From positions 2,728,001-2,792,000 of the forward strand of contig OZ244895.1 in the NCBI GenBank assembly GCA_965221555.1: a DNA stretch of 64,000 nucleotides. Direction: 5' to 3'. The DNA comes from JAJEAD01 sp965221555. Lineage in GTDB: Bacteria > Pseudomonadota > Gammaproteobacteria > HK1. Positions within the stretch are counted from its first letter, which is position 1, and each line of letters starts with the position of its first letter. Under the pieces are notes generated by a model that was given only the letters and a program-made list of their open reading frames with translations, was not told the origin of the DNA and did no database searches. Position numbers and translations under genes: made by a program. Shown here piece after piece: positions 21,113-30,627 of the stretch.

Positions 21113-22266
21113 CCCATCACTCCAGCTTCGCGCCCGAGATTGTTAAAGGACTCGGTCTTGCGAACACCCAACATTCGGAACGCATCCCGATAGAGCGTCT
21201 GCCCCTCAAGCGTGCTCGCCACCAGCGCGTGAGCGAACCGCCGTCCGACCCGTGCGATCGTCGTGCGATGGAAACTGCCGCCATCGGTCTTGTCCGACTG
21301 GACCAGATTCCGTAACCGTTCGTTCTCCTGCGCCCATGCGGTGTCGAAGCGCTCCCGGGTTAGCCAGCCCGCGTCGAACAGGCGGCGCAGGATGACCAAT
21401 GTGCTGACCTTGTAGGTGCGTGCCAACCGCGATAGCGCGTCCTCAAGCAGCTCGTTCCGTCGCAGCTCGGATCGCAGCGCTTCTAGCGGCACCAGAAGCT
21501 CCGCGGCCACCGCGTTGCACCAAACTTCCTCCTGCCGAAAACCCCGCTCCGGCGCTGCCCCGAGGTTCGACAATGCGGAGGCGCCGAGCCAGATATGCGC
21601 GAGCTCGTGGGCAAGCGTGAACATCTGCGCCGCCTTTGTGTCCTTGCCATTGACGAAGATCAGCGGCGCCAGCGGATCGCTGAGTGCGAAGCCGCGAAAT
21701 TCGCCGGGGTCGAGCGGGCGGTGCGTGTTGCTCATCACGATCCCGGTCACCATGACTAGGACGCCGGCGTCATCGGCTTGGCGTATGAACAGCCGCAGCG
21801 CCTCAGTCCAGGTCCGACACCCGCGGCGGGCGGCCAGATCGAACCCGAGGGTCTCCCGCATCTCCGCCGCGACAGTCTCAGGCGATGCCCCCACGGACGC
21901 GCTGCCGACGAAGTCCAGTTCCGGCTCGCCGGCAACATATGCAAAATCCCGATACCAACCCTGCCGTTCCTGACAAGCATAGATCATGTCCAGCAGGTTC
22001 GGGCTGGGCCGCATAACCTCCCGTCCGGCGAAAGTGCGGAAGTCCGGGATAGGAACGGCCTCCTCCGGTGGCTCCGACAGGAACAGGTAGCCGAACGGCA
22101 CGTGGACGGCGCGGGCGAACGCTTCTAGCTGCTTGAGGGTAGGCTGGATGAGGCCGCTTTCCCATTCGGGAAGCTTTTTGAATTTCACCGCGAGGTCTTC
22201 GCGCCCGATCCCGGCGCGCTCGCGCGCCCAGAGGAGAAGCTCGGGTTTGACGGTGGCGCGGGTCAT
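21109..22266 (-). CDS. Xre-type HTH / ImmA-IrrE metallopeptidase fusion
   Basis: A 385-residue protein. Residues about 8-65 form a cro/CI helix-turn-helix (LLWARERAGIGREDLAVKF then QPTLKQLEAFARAV). The central part is an IrrE/ImmA domain with the zinc motif HELAH (FTLAHELAHIWLGAS) and a downstream Glu in EVWCNAVAAELL. The C-terminal segment is duplicated in the chimeric remnant at 20409-20609. It starts within the ATGA overlap with the MNT-HsdS gene and ends in an ATGA overlap with the DUF4411 gene. It is the probable antitoxin/regulator of the DUF4411 protein. Confidence 0.85.
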   Translation of the reverse strand: MTRATVKPELLLWARERAGIGREDLAVKFKKLPEWESGLIQPTLKQLEAFARAVHVPFGYLFLSEPPEEAVPIPDFRTFAGREVMRPSPNLLDMIYACQERQGWYRDFAYVAGEPELDFVGSASVGASPETVAAEMRETLGFDLAARRGCRTWTEALRLFIRQADDAGVLVMVTGIVMSNTHRPLDPGEFRGFALSDPLAPLIFVNGKDTKAAQMFTLAHELAHIWLGASALSNLGAAPERGFRQEEVWCNAVAAELLVPLEALRSELRRNELLEDALSRLARTYKVSTLVILRRLFDAGWLTRERFDTAWAQENERLRNLVQSDKTDGGSFHRTTIARVGRRFAHALVASTLEGQTLYRDAFRMLGVRKTESFNNLGREAGVMG

Positions 22267-23945
22267 TCCACAGCTCCCACGGCAGCTCCGCCCTCGGCAA
22301 CACGGATTTCTCCGGACATGAGCTTCGGAAGAAGTAAATCACGAATTTTCGAAAGCTTCCTGGACTCTCGACGATTCGACAGAAGTTGGCTCATCATTGG
22401 ACTGAACATTCTGTCAAACAACGCGAGCTGCGTTGGGCTCGCAGCCAGAACTTCACGGGAGAGAAGCGACTTCGTCTGAACCCGCTGGTGGCTCTTGGAT
22501 GTACCAGTAACCCTTGCAGCCATCTCCCTTCTAAAGTATCGACTTCTGAAGAGGCAATAAAGAACCATCTGTGTAGCTGGTGGGAGCGGTGTAAAAGATA
22601 AGAATTCGGTAGATGCGATCTGAGGATTGTTCCCAATAGGATTTGGCAACCATACCCTTTCAATTTCGGGATTAAGCTTGGACAGAAGAACTGCGCCTTC
22701 CGGCACTATCGTCTTGTTACTCTTGATCGCACGACCAAGATCAGCAACCGGTTCATGTCCGGCATCGTACGCCGGGATGCTGTAATGCTCGTAGGTGCGC
22801 TCCGGCTGGACACCGGGCGATAGGGTTGCGCGGTGATGATGCGTCAAATCGCTCAGCAAGTATGTCTGCCACCCCACCGGCTTACCCTCGTCGTCCAGCG
22901 CGTCGGGGAAGAGGGACCAGACTTCGGGGGCGAGGTAGGGAGGGTGGCCTTCGGCCTTGGCGCGGGTAGGGCCGAAATCGACGAACCAGTCCTTGAAGAT
23001 CACCCGCGCCATCGCCTCCAGCGTCGCGTTCATCCGCCAATTCAACTCGATCTTGTCATCTATGGAATCGAAGATCTTTGTTATAGCCTTCTGTTCCCAC
23101 AGTGGTGGTAGTTCGATCTGCATACGTTTAAGATTTGTGACCGGACGAGAAATTGCTGGAACGCCGACTTGAGACGCGTGCACTAGAAGCCGATGCTTCC
23201 CCAATGGACCATGGAACCAACGCGCTATGAAAGCAGGATCGGCTTTGGACGTATCGACCCTGAGATAGAACTGGCGCTGGGAGATCACATAACGCGCAAA
23301 CTTAGAATCCGCAGGAACATAGGCCACTTGACCAATATTGCCAGCATGAGTGAAAACGATATCTCCTCGGTAAACATTAGCGTTGGCAAGTCGTTGCGCG
23401 TGCTCTTGAGTGATGAAGTTGAAGCCAAGTGAATCATTCAGTCGGGTTCCTCGCAGGTGCTTCCCGCTGATGATTGGTATGCCGTCGGGCACAAATGTTT
23501 CAACCTTAATATTTGAGCCAAACGGTCCCATTGCAATCTTTCTTGCGATGTCTTTGATCTCAATGACCCGCCACTTACTCATGCGATTCGATGACTGTCG
23601 TGCAGTATCGGTCGCTCTAGTCTTGGCCCTCGGATTTTGCAGGGTCAGCCCATCGCGTCGAATGATCTTGCGAAACGATCCGTCGATCCTTGCCCAGTCA
23701 ACGAGATCGACCTTGAACGGGAGATCGGATTCGCTGAAGGCTTCGGCCAGGGCCGCGCTGGCGTCCAGCGAAAGCGGTTTGTCGCCCAGAATTGCGAGAT
23801 CGAGATCGGAGTATTGCTTTGCCTTCCAGGTGGCGCGGGACCCGAACGCCAGCACTTCGCGATCCGGCACATGGCGCTGCAGGAGGTCGCGAACGATGTC
23901 CCAGTGGTCGGGGCGGAGGTCGAGAAGCGGCGCTGCGTCGTTCAT
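22263..23945 (-). CDS. hsdS: MNT nucleotidyltransferase fused to type I specificity subunit HsdS
   Basis: A 560-residue two-part protein. Residues 1-105 are a minimal nucleotidyltransferase: GS at 35-36, then exactly 10 residues, then D47xD49 (GSx10DxD), with the third Asp at D80 in KVDLVDW. Residues 122-560 are a full HsdS: two target-recognition domains (PFGSNI..PIISGKHL; later the half beginning VGWQTYLLSDL) and conserved helical repeats (LPPLWEQKAITKIFDSIDDKIELNWRMN). An internal in-frame ATG at 23582 (MSKWRVIEIKDIA) matches a normal HsdS start, so separate HsdS could also be made, but I see no good ribosome binding site there. It is ATGA-coupled to the HEPN gene upstream and to Xre/ImmA downstream. 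Confidence 0.88.
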   Translation of the reverse strand: MNDAAPLLDLRPDHWDIVRDLLQRHVPDREVLAFGSRATWKAKQYSDLDLAILGDKPLSLDASAALAEAFSESDLPFKVDLVDWARIDGSFRKIIRRDGLTLQNPRAKTRATDTARQSSNRMSKWRVIEIKDIARKIAMGPFGSNIKVETFVPDGIPIISGKHLRGTRLNDSLGFNFITQEHAQRLANANVYRGDIVFTHAGNIGQVAYVPADSKFARYVISQRQFYLRVDTSKADPAFIARWFHGPLGKHRLLVHASQVGVPAISRPVTNLKRMQIELPPLWEQKAITKIFDSIDDKIELNWRMNATLEAMARVIFKDWFVDFGPTRAKAEGHPPYLAPEVWSLFPDALDDEGKPVGWQTYLLSDLTHHHRATLSPGVQPERTYEHYSIPAYDAGHEPVADLGRAIKSNKTIVPEGAVLLSKLNPEIERVWLPNPIGNNPQIASTEFLSFTPLPPATQMVLYCLFRSRYFRREMAARVTGTSKSHQRVQTKSLLSREVLAASPTQLALFDRMFSPMMSQLLSNRRESRKLSKIRDLLLPKLMSGEIRVAEGGAAVGAVE

Positions 23946-24341
23946 GCCAGACGCTCCCGCAGCCTGTCGCGCAGATAGACCGCCTCCTCCAGGAAGCGCG
24001 GGATGCCTTCTACCACTTCGAGAGCGGTATCTTCATTGTATGTATGGCTGGTCTTTGCGCGCATTTCGCGAAAACCTCGCCAAGCCGGCCAGGCGCCCAG
24101 CAGCAAGCCTTGTTCGTTTCCCGACCGGATCAGATCCTGAAAGGTCAGCGAGGCGATCTCTTCGGGATTTGCGGATATGTGCGCAAGATACCGCCTCAGC
24201 ACCTTGTACCCGAGCTCGTAAGTGAACTCGAAGCGCTGCACCAGGCCGTCCCGAATTTGCGAATCGCTGGTGTCGGCCTGAAATCGCACCAGCCCTTCAT
24301 CCAGTCGTTTGATCGCGCGTTCGAAAGGCCCGGTCTCGACG

Positions 24342-24355
<14 letters not shown>
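23942..24355 (-). CDS. HEPN-domain protein (HepT-like; HI0074/nucleotidyltransferase substrate-binding family)
   Basis: A 137-residue all-helical protein of the HI0074 type. It carries R99-x4-H104-x-Y106 (RAKTSHTY), the RX4HXY motif that in HepT/MntA pairs gives RNase activity and whose Tyr is AMPylated by the MNT antitoxin. This motif is intact. The gene starts inside the last 14 bases of hsdM and overlaps the MNT-HsdS gene by ATGA, so the toxin-like gene sits between the M and S subunits, with its cognate-type MNT domain fused to S. Alternatively it may act only as a substrate-binding partner of the MNT domain. Confidence 0.85.
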
Positions 24356-25910
<1,555 letters not shown>

Positions 25911-26026
25911 GCGCTGCTCTCTCTCCTGCCGTCGCGCAGTGGGCGCGAGTTCCATCAACCGGAGCCTCAAACCTGACGGTGGTGCCTTCCGCCTGAGCTG
26001 CCGTCCGAAGCATCCTGCGTATCGCT

Positions 26027-26431
26027 CTACTCCCGCAATATGGCGATGGGTCGGAAGGATCCGTCAGCAGTGCGGTACTTCCAGTTGCCACTCCACACAT
26101 TCTCGTTGCCTAACGCGATGGACTCGTTGAGTCGGTTAAGGCTGGAAAAGCGCTCGGCGGTGTCCTCGCGCACCCACATGCCGCCCCGAGCGATCGCCTT
26201 GTACTCCCTGCGTTTGTAGTTGCGGAACACCTCGAAGCCTTCGGGGAAATGCACTCCGTTGCGGGCATCGTAGAAGCCCCCTTCACGCGTGTCGCGAAGC
26301 TCGGTCGCCCGCCCTCCTCCGCCGCATTCAAGGAGACGACGGAGTATCGCGTCCTCCGTCTCCTCGCCCTCCTTGCGCTTCGCCCAGATCGCGGCGAAGA
26401 CGGCTGTCGATAGCGTAATGGTTCTGGACAT
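26027..26431 (-). CDS. Small protein with RHH-like N-terminus and RAMA/DUF2924-like C-terminus
   Basis: A 134-residue protein beginning MSRTITLSTAVFAAIWAKRK. A short strand then two helices ending in EDAILRRLLE resembles ribbon-helix-helix or SeqA-type N-termini. The C-terminal half (HFPEGFEVFRNYKRREYKAIARGGMWV ... SSLNRLN ... NENVWSGNWKYR, read in pieces) resembles the RAMA/DUF2924-type fold often found near restriction-modification genes. ATG 26431 is chosen because GGAGAG lies 6 nt upstream. It is probably a DNA-binding regulator or modification reader for the hsd operon; both domain calls are by eye and tentative. Confidence 0.6.
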   Translation of the reverse strand: MSRTITLSTAVFAAIWAKRKEGEETEDAILRRLLECGGGGRATELRDTREGGFYDARNGVHFPEGFEVFRNYKRREYKAIARGGMWVREDTAERFSSLNRLNESIALGNENVWSGNWKYRTADGSFRPIAILRE

Positions 26432-26458
26432 GTTGCTCTCCATTGCCATGGAATCTCT

Positions 26459-26488
26459 TTAATAGCAAATAGCACTATAGCCGGTCAA
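26459..26488 (-). promoter_or_regulatory. Putative sigma-70 promoter for the hsd operon
   Basis: Read on the minus strand there is a -35 TTGACC (26483-26488) and a -10 TATTAA (26459-26464) with an 18-nt spacer, about 30 nt before the ATG at 26431. The spacer contains three GCTAT repeats that could be a regulator site. Confidence 0.45.
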
Positions 26489-26832
26489 GAGCATAGCGAG
26501 GGACAGGCACGGAATATGACAATGCGGACGTTGGCACCGGATCGACGCGTGGACCCCGAGAGCCCAGCCCCGCGATCTGCCGGGCAGGTCCCCTGGTCGG
26601 CGGGCCCGCGAGTGCCTTCGTCAGCACATTCGACCATAGCCCGTCAAGCGGCGGCAGAGGCCTACCGTCAGAGTCGGATCCCGAGAGGCGATCCGGTTTG
26701 GCCGGCCACAGTAGGCACTAATCCGTTGGTTCGGGGGCGATTCCAGGCCATCGAAGACGCCCTCGCAGCCTGAGGTCTTGTGGCAGCATTGAGGTTGGTA
26801 TTCCATCTTTATGGATGAAATAGATTTATTCG
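26489..26832. other. Intergenic region between the hsd operon and the LysR fragment
   Basis: No gene is convincing here. At 26802-26815 there is a TCCAT-CTTT-ATGGA inverted repeat just before the LysR-type gene, of the kind such regulators use for autoregulation. The short frames in this stretch have no recognisable product. Confidence 0.4.
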
Positions 26833-27210
26833 ATGTATTTCACTCAGTTCCGTTCATTTCAGGCGGTCGCCATCGAAGGGAGCTTCACGCGCGCCGCCGA
26901 GCGCCTGAACCTGAGCCAGCCGACCATCACCCAGCAGGTCCGGCACCTGGAGCGGGTATTAGGGGTCGAGCTCTTTCATCGTCAGGGTCGGCAGATCGAG
27001 CTCAGCGAGGTCGGCCGGAACCTGCTCACGGCCACGGAGCGGCTGTTGACCATGAGCGACGAAACCATCGAACTCCTGGAAGCCGCAAGCGGCCTTGGCA
27101 CCGGACATCTCCGTGTCAGCGCGATGGGGCCCTTCGATGTGATCCCGGTGATCGCGTTCGTCGTCGAGCGGCTCGACGGGACGGACCCCTGGCCACGGGG
27201 TACGCCATGA
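26833..27210 (+). pseudogene. Truncated LysR-type regulator (phosphonate-utilisation type)
   Basis: The 125-residue frame keeps the complete winged-helix start (FTQFRSFQAVAIEGSFTRAA ... SQPTITQQVRHLERVLGVELFHRQGR, in pieces) and the linker helix, then only the first strand of the effector domain (GHLRVSAMGPFDVIPVIA). It breaks off with an unrelated tail (DGTDPWPRGTP), where family members run to about 290 residues. The N-terminus resembles regulators adjacent to 2-aminoethylphosphonate genes. Its stop overlaps the phosphoesterase ATG (ATGA), so a deletion seems to have joined the two. It might still bind DNA. Confidence 0.7.
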
Positions 27211-28022
27211 AATTCATCCACTTCACCGATCCACACCTGGTGCCGCGCGGCGAATGGCTGCACGGGCTCAATCCAGTCGAGCGCCTGGAGGCTTGCATCG
27301 ACGACATCAATCGCCATCACGGGGATGCCGAGCTTTGCGTCGTGACCGGCGACCTTGCGCACCACGCACAGCCCGAAGCCTACGCCGACTTGCGAGAGTG
27401 TCTGGCGCGTCTGCGGATGCCGACCCATCTTGTCGTCGGCAACCACGACCGGCGCGATCGGTTGCTGGAGGCGTTCCCCGAGACGCCCGTCGACGCCGAC
27501 GGGTTCCTCCAGGCGGCGGTGGAGACCAGCGCGGGGTGGTTCCTGATGCTCGACACCGTCGAGCGGGGAAAGGGTTGGGGCAGCTACTGCGCCCGACGCC
27601 GGGACTGGCTGCGCCGCGCGCTTGAGGATGCTCGCGGCCGGCCCGTCTACCTGTTCATGCACCATCCGCCCTTCGACGTCGGAATTCCATGCCTGGACCG
27701 GCTCGGCCTCGGCGCCGACGGGGACCGCATCGGCGAAGTGCTGTCGGCGCACGCCAATGTCCGCCACCTGTTTTTCGGTCATGTCCACCGGCCGATCACC
27801 GGCAGTTGGCAGGGTATTGCCTATTCCACGCTGCGCGGAACGAACCACCAGGTGCCGCTGGACTTCGCCGCTGTCGAGGTGATTCCCAAAAGCCACGAGC
27901 CTCCGGCCTATTCCCTGGTCTTCCTGGAAGACGGCCAGACCACCGTGCACTTCCACGACTACCTGGATACCTATCGGGTCCCCTATGACAAGAGGAGCGA
28001 AGGCAGGCCCGACTGGGGATAA
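27207..28022 (+). CDS. Calcineurin-like metallophosphoesterase
   Basis: A 271-residue phosphodiesterase of the CpdA/GpdQ-like class III type. Metal-binding motifs appear in order: DPH (HFTDPHLVPRG), GDLAHHA, GNHDRRD, HHPP (FMHHPPFDVG) and GHVHRP. The substrate is not determined by sequence; cyclic nucleotides or phosphodiesters from phosphonate/phospholipid breakdown are possible. The adjacent phosphonate-type LysR fragment hints at the latter. The start ATG 27207 overlaps the stop of that fragment. Confidence 0.85.
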   Translation: MKFIHFTDPHLVPRGEWLHGLNPVERLEACIDDINRHHGDAELCVVTGDLAHHAQPEAYADLRECLARLRMPTHLVVGNHDRRDRLLEAFPETPVDADGFLQAAVETSAGWFLMLDTVERGKGWGSYCARRRDWLRRALEDARGRPVYLFMHHPPFDVGIPCLDRLGLGADGDRIGEVLSAHANVRHLFFGHVHRPITGSWQGIAYSTLRGTNHQVPLDFAAVEVIPKSHEPPAYSLVFLEDGQTTVHFHDYLDTYRVPYDKRSEGRPDWG

Positions 28023-28289
28023 GGCGATAGCCGATGCACATTCCGGCGAGGCGGAACCTGTCAACGACATTGAGACAGCGGGTGCGGTGATTTACTGAGC
28101 GACAAGCGGTGTTGCGTCAGCGACGGGCGGGTTGATCCAGACTTCTTTGGGCAGGGTCTTGGGTTAGGGGACCCCGTGGACCTACCCCGTTTTGGCGGAC
28201 AGGTAAGGGATTTCGCGGTTGGGTAGGTGGAGGGCGTTTTACCGACGACGCCCTTCCAACGACGCCCCTCCGACCAGCTCCGCCAAGCA
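28023..28289. other. Intergenic region, possible IS-end remnant
   Basis: No gene is visible. Around 28167-28193 a phrase of the form GTGGACCTACCCC-GTTTTGGCGGACA resembles the terminal sequences of some IS3/IS481-type elements, but no partner end or transposase fragment was found. The stretch lies downstream of two convergent genes. Confidence 0.25.
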
Positions 28290-29027
28290 TCAGGCCCCCA
28301 ACCCGCCCCCGACGCAGGACGGAGGTTCTTCGAAGACGATCCTCGCATCGTAGTTCTTGCCTCGTGCGTCCCGGACGTTGGAGAGTCCGGTGTATCGCAG
28401 CAGGCGGCGGACGGCCAGGGCGTAGGTGACGCGAATCGGCGCCACCACCAAGCGCAGCAGGACCGAGTCCACCTCCAGAACGAACACGGCCTCCCGCGCG
28501 GAGTCGGACGGCACTTGACGGATCGCCACGTCCACGAAGCGTCCGCGGCTCGGGATCAGGAAGGGACGGACGATGCGCTCCCCGCGCATGAGCCTGTCCC
28601 AGCTCGACTCGATGAAGCGGTCGAAGCCGGCATCCACGATCGGATCGCGCACCGGCTCGAGCCGCGAGCGTTGCTCGGTGCTCGTCGCGGATCTGCGGAA
28701 GAACAAGACGAGCGTGCCGCCGTCGGACTCCAACCCTTCGAGGTGTCCGGTGGCCATGTTCTCGAACCGGAACAGCGGCCTCTCGGGATCACCGGTGAAG
28801 TCAACGGTCTTCGCCGCGAGCGGACGACCTTCCGGGTCCGAGTAATGCACCCGGGCGGCGACGACTTGCCCCGCCTCGATGCGTTCCTCGTGGGTCTCCA
28901 CGTACAGCAGCTCCCCGGTGGTGCGCTCGTAGGCGCATCCGGTCCGCTCGCGCACCTCTTCGGCCGCCCCGCCCCCCGACGCGAGCAGCAGCCAGACCGC
29001 AAGCCATCGCGACAGGACACGCCTCAT
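28290..29027 (-). CDS. Exported protein of unknown function, last gene of the lipid cluster
   Basis: A 245-residue protein with a signal peptide (MRRVLSRWLAVWLLLASGGGAAEE, cleavage about residue 22). The mature part is mixed alpha/beta with no motif I recognise. It contains a Tyr/Glu-rich first strand region (YERTTGELLYVETHEERI), FDRFIESSWDRLMRGE, and a C-terminal YDARIVFEEP. It overlaps the upstream membrane-protein gene by ATGA and so belongs to the same operon. It may be a periplasmic factor acting on the lipid product; that is inference from position. Confidence 0.65.
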   Translation of the reverse strand: MRRVLSRWLAVWLLLASGGGAAEEVRERTGCAYERTTGELLYVETHEERIEAGQVVAARVHYSDPEGRPLAAKTVDFTGDPERPLFRFENMATGHLEGLESDGGTLVLFFRRSATSTEQRSRLEPVRDPIVDAGFDRFIESSWDRLMRGERIVRPFLIPSRGRFVDVAIRQVPSDSAREAVFVLEVDSVLLRLVVAPIRVTYALAVRRLLRYTGLSNVRDARGKNYDARIVFEEPPSCVGGGLGA

Positions 29028-29380
29028 GGCCGCTTCGGGTCGGTATTCGCTGCTCCCATCCAGAAGGCGTGCGGGTCGCCGCCGCTCGTGCGCAGTGCGA
29101 GCAGCACGTAGAGCGCCGAGACAAGGTTCCCGACGATGCAGATCAGCGCGATCCACGTGACGGCCACGGCCCAGGAGCGTTCGCGATACACGATCCAGCC
29201 CGCGAGCAGGAAGATGCCGGCGTAGATCTCGACCAGGCTCAAGAGTCCCCACGGCATTGAGAGCAGCGCCGCGCCTTCGCGGGAAAAGTCCCCGGCGACG
29301 AAGGCGTGGAACAGCATCACCGCCATCAGCGCGGCCACCGTGCCGGCGAGCCAGCCGGCGGCAGAGCGGTTAACCCGCAT
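29024..29380 (-). CDS. Small four-helix membrane protein, DUF1475-like
   Basis: A 118-residue integral membrane protein with about three to four hydrophobic segments: LAGTVAALMAVMLFHAF, LVEIYAGIFLLAGWIVY and AVTWIALICIVGNLVSALYVLL. The order of helix, YRERSW-like basic loop and a Gly/Asn-containing last helix resembles DUF1475. Its ATG lies inside the terminal repeat of the element at 29374-29549, so its start region has been supplied or altered by that element. It is ATGA-coupled to the exported-protein gene downstream. Confidence 0.6.
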   Translation of the reverse strand: MRVNRSAAGWLAGTVAALMAVMLFHAFVAGDFSREGAALLSMPWGLLSLVEIYAGIFLLAGWIVYRERSWAVAVTWIALICIVGNLVSALYVLLALRTSGGDPHAFWMGAANTDPKRP

Positions 29381-29549
29381 GCTTCACCGATTTTCGTAGC
29401 GAGGGCGCCAAGATGCCGCGATCGCGGGGCGCACGGACTGAAGGACGTCGAAGGCGGACCCAACACTACTTCGAAGCGGTTTTCGGGAGTACATCCCGTT
29501 AGCGCAAGTGGATTGGCATCCGCAACAGGAAATCGGTGAAGTATGCGGG
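29374..29549. mobile_element. MITE-like element, copy A, 20-bp terminal inverted repeats
   Basis: The ends are CCCGCATGCTTCACCGATTT (29374-29393) and its inverse at 29530-29549 with one mismatch. The 176-bp element has no coding capacity. The first ~65 and last ~30 bases match copy B at 38520-38806; the middles differ. It separates the Cfa-like methyltransferase gene from the small membrane-protein gene, whose ATG it contains. Confidence 0.65.
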
Positions 29550-29574
29550 CAAAGACTGGGATCGGGGGGCGCCA

Positions 29575-30627
29575 TCAGCACTCTCCGCGGCGCCCGAACA
29601 GGTAGTGGGCGACCCACCACTCCTGTCCCCGGCGGTAGCCGAAGAGCTCCGCACAGGCCATGAAGAACATGCGCCAACGCACCCACCATTGGCGCGCATG
29701 CTCCGCTCCGTAGGTCTCGGCGAGGATCGGCATCACCGCCTCGCGGCTCTGGTCCATGTTCGAAAGCCACGCGTTGGCGGTACGCTGGTAGTGGGTGCCG
29801 TCCCATCGCCACAGGTCGGTGTTCTCGAGATGGGACTGGAAGCGCAGCGGCAGGCTCTCGCTCGGCATGATGCCCCCGGAGAAGAAGTGGCGACTCATCC
29901 AGTCGCCCTCTCCGGCGTCCACGAACTCGTAGGGCGCCGCCCGGTGGCAGAAGATGTGCATGAAGAAGCGACCCCGCGGCGCGAGCCAGCCGTGGATGCG
30001 CTCGAAGAGCACCGAGTAGTTGCGCATGTGCTCGAACATTTCGATCGACATGATCCGGTCGAAGCGCTCGTCGATGTCGAACTGGTTCATGTCCGCGGTC
30101 ACCAGCCGCACGTTGGCGAGCGCCCGGCGCCTCGCCTCTTCCTCGACATGGCGCCGCTGCGAGGCGGAGTTCGACACGGCCGTGATCCTTGCCTCGGGGA
30201 ATCGTTCGGCGATCCACAGGGTGAGCGAACCCCACCCGCAGCCAAGCTCCAGCACCCGCATGCCGTTCTCGATGCCGGCGCGTCGGCAGGTGAGCTCCAG
30301 CGCGTGCGCCTCGGCCTCCGCCAGACGATCAATCCCGGGGCCGAAGCACGCGCTGCTGTACTTACGGTGCGGGCCCAACACCGTCTCGAAGAACGCCGCG
30401 GGCACCTCGTAGTGCTGCGTGTTCGCCAGATGCGATACGGGTGCGATCGGCGCGTCGCGCATCGCCGCGATGAAGGCGCGGGTGTCGTCCGCCATCGCTT
30501 CGCAATCGCCCGCCCGAATGGCATCGAGCCTCGCGCGCAGCAGGCGCCGCATCCCCGCGCGGACGACGTGATCCGGAAGCCATCCCCGCTCCGCCGCGCG
30601 CAGCGCCGCACTGAAGATCGCGCTCAT
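29575..30627 (-). CDS. SAM-dependent methyltransferase, cyclopropane-fatty-acid-synthase-like
   Basis: A 350-residue class I methyltransferase of the CFA-synthase-like type. An N-terminal helical part leads to NTQHYEVPAAFFETVLGPHRKYSSACF (in pieces), the SAM-binding LELGCGWGSLTLWIAE, then SIEMFEHMRNY and a C-terminal region rich in Trp/Phe (WWVRWRMFFMACAELF). It differs from the neighbouring true Cfa by lacking the YCExGF motif. The ATG 30627 overlaps the DUF1295 stop (ATGA). It is likely the second methylating enzyme of the lipid pathway. Confidence 0.85.
   Translation of the reverse strand: MSAIFSAALRAAERGWLPDHVVRAGMRRLLRARLDAIRAGDCEAMADDTRAFIAAMRDAPIAPVSHLANTQHYEVPAAFFETVLGPHRKYSSACFGPGIDRLAEAEAHALELTCRRAGIENGMRVLELGCGWGSLTLWIAERFPEARITAVSNSASQRRHVEEEARRRALANVRLVTADMNQFDIDERFDRIMSIEMFEHMRNYSVLFERIHGWLAPRGRFFMHIFCHRAAPYEFVDAGEGDWMSRHFFSGGIMPSESLPLRFQSHLENTDLWRWDGTHYQRTANAWLSNMDQSREAVMPILAETYGAEHARQWWVRWRMFFMACAELFGYRRGQEWWVAHYLFGRRGEC

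Noticed and set aside
26516..26773. 85-codon frame between the hsd promoter and the LysR fragment
   Set aside because: No ribosome binding site or recognisable sequence; composition is like intergenic DNA.
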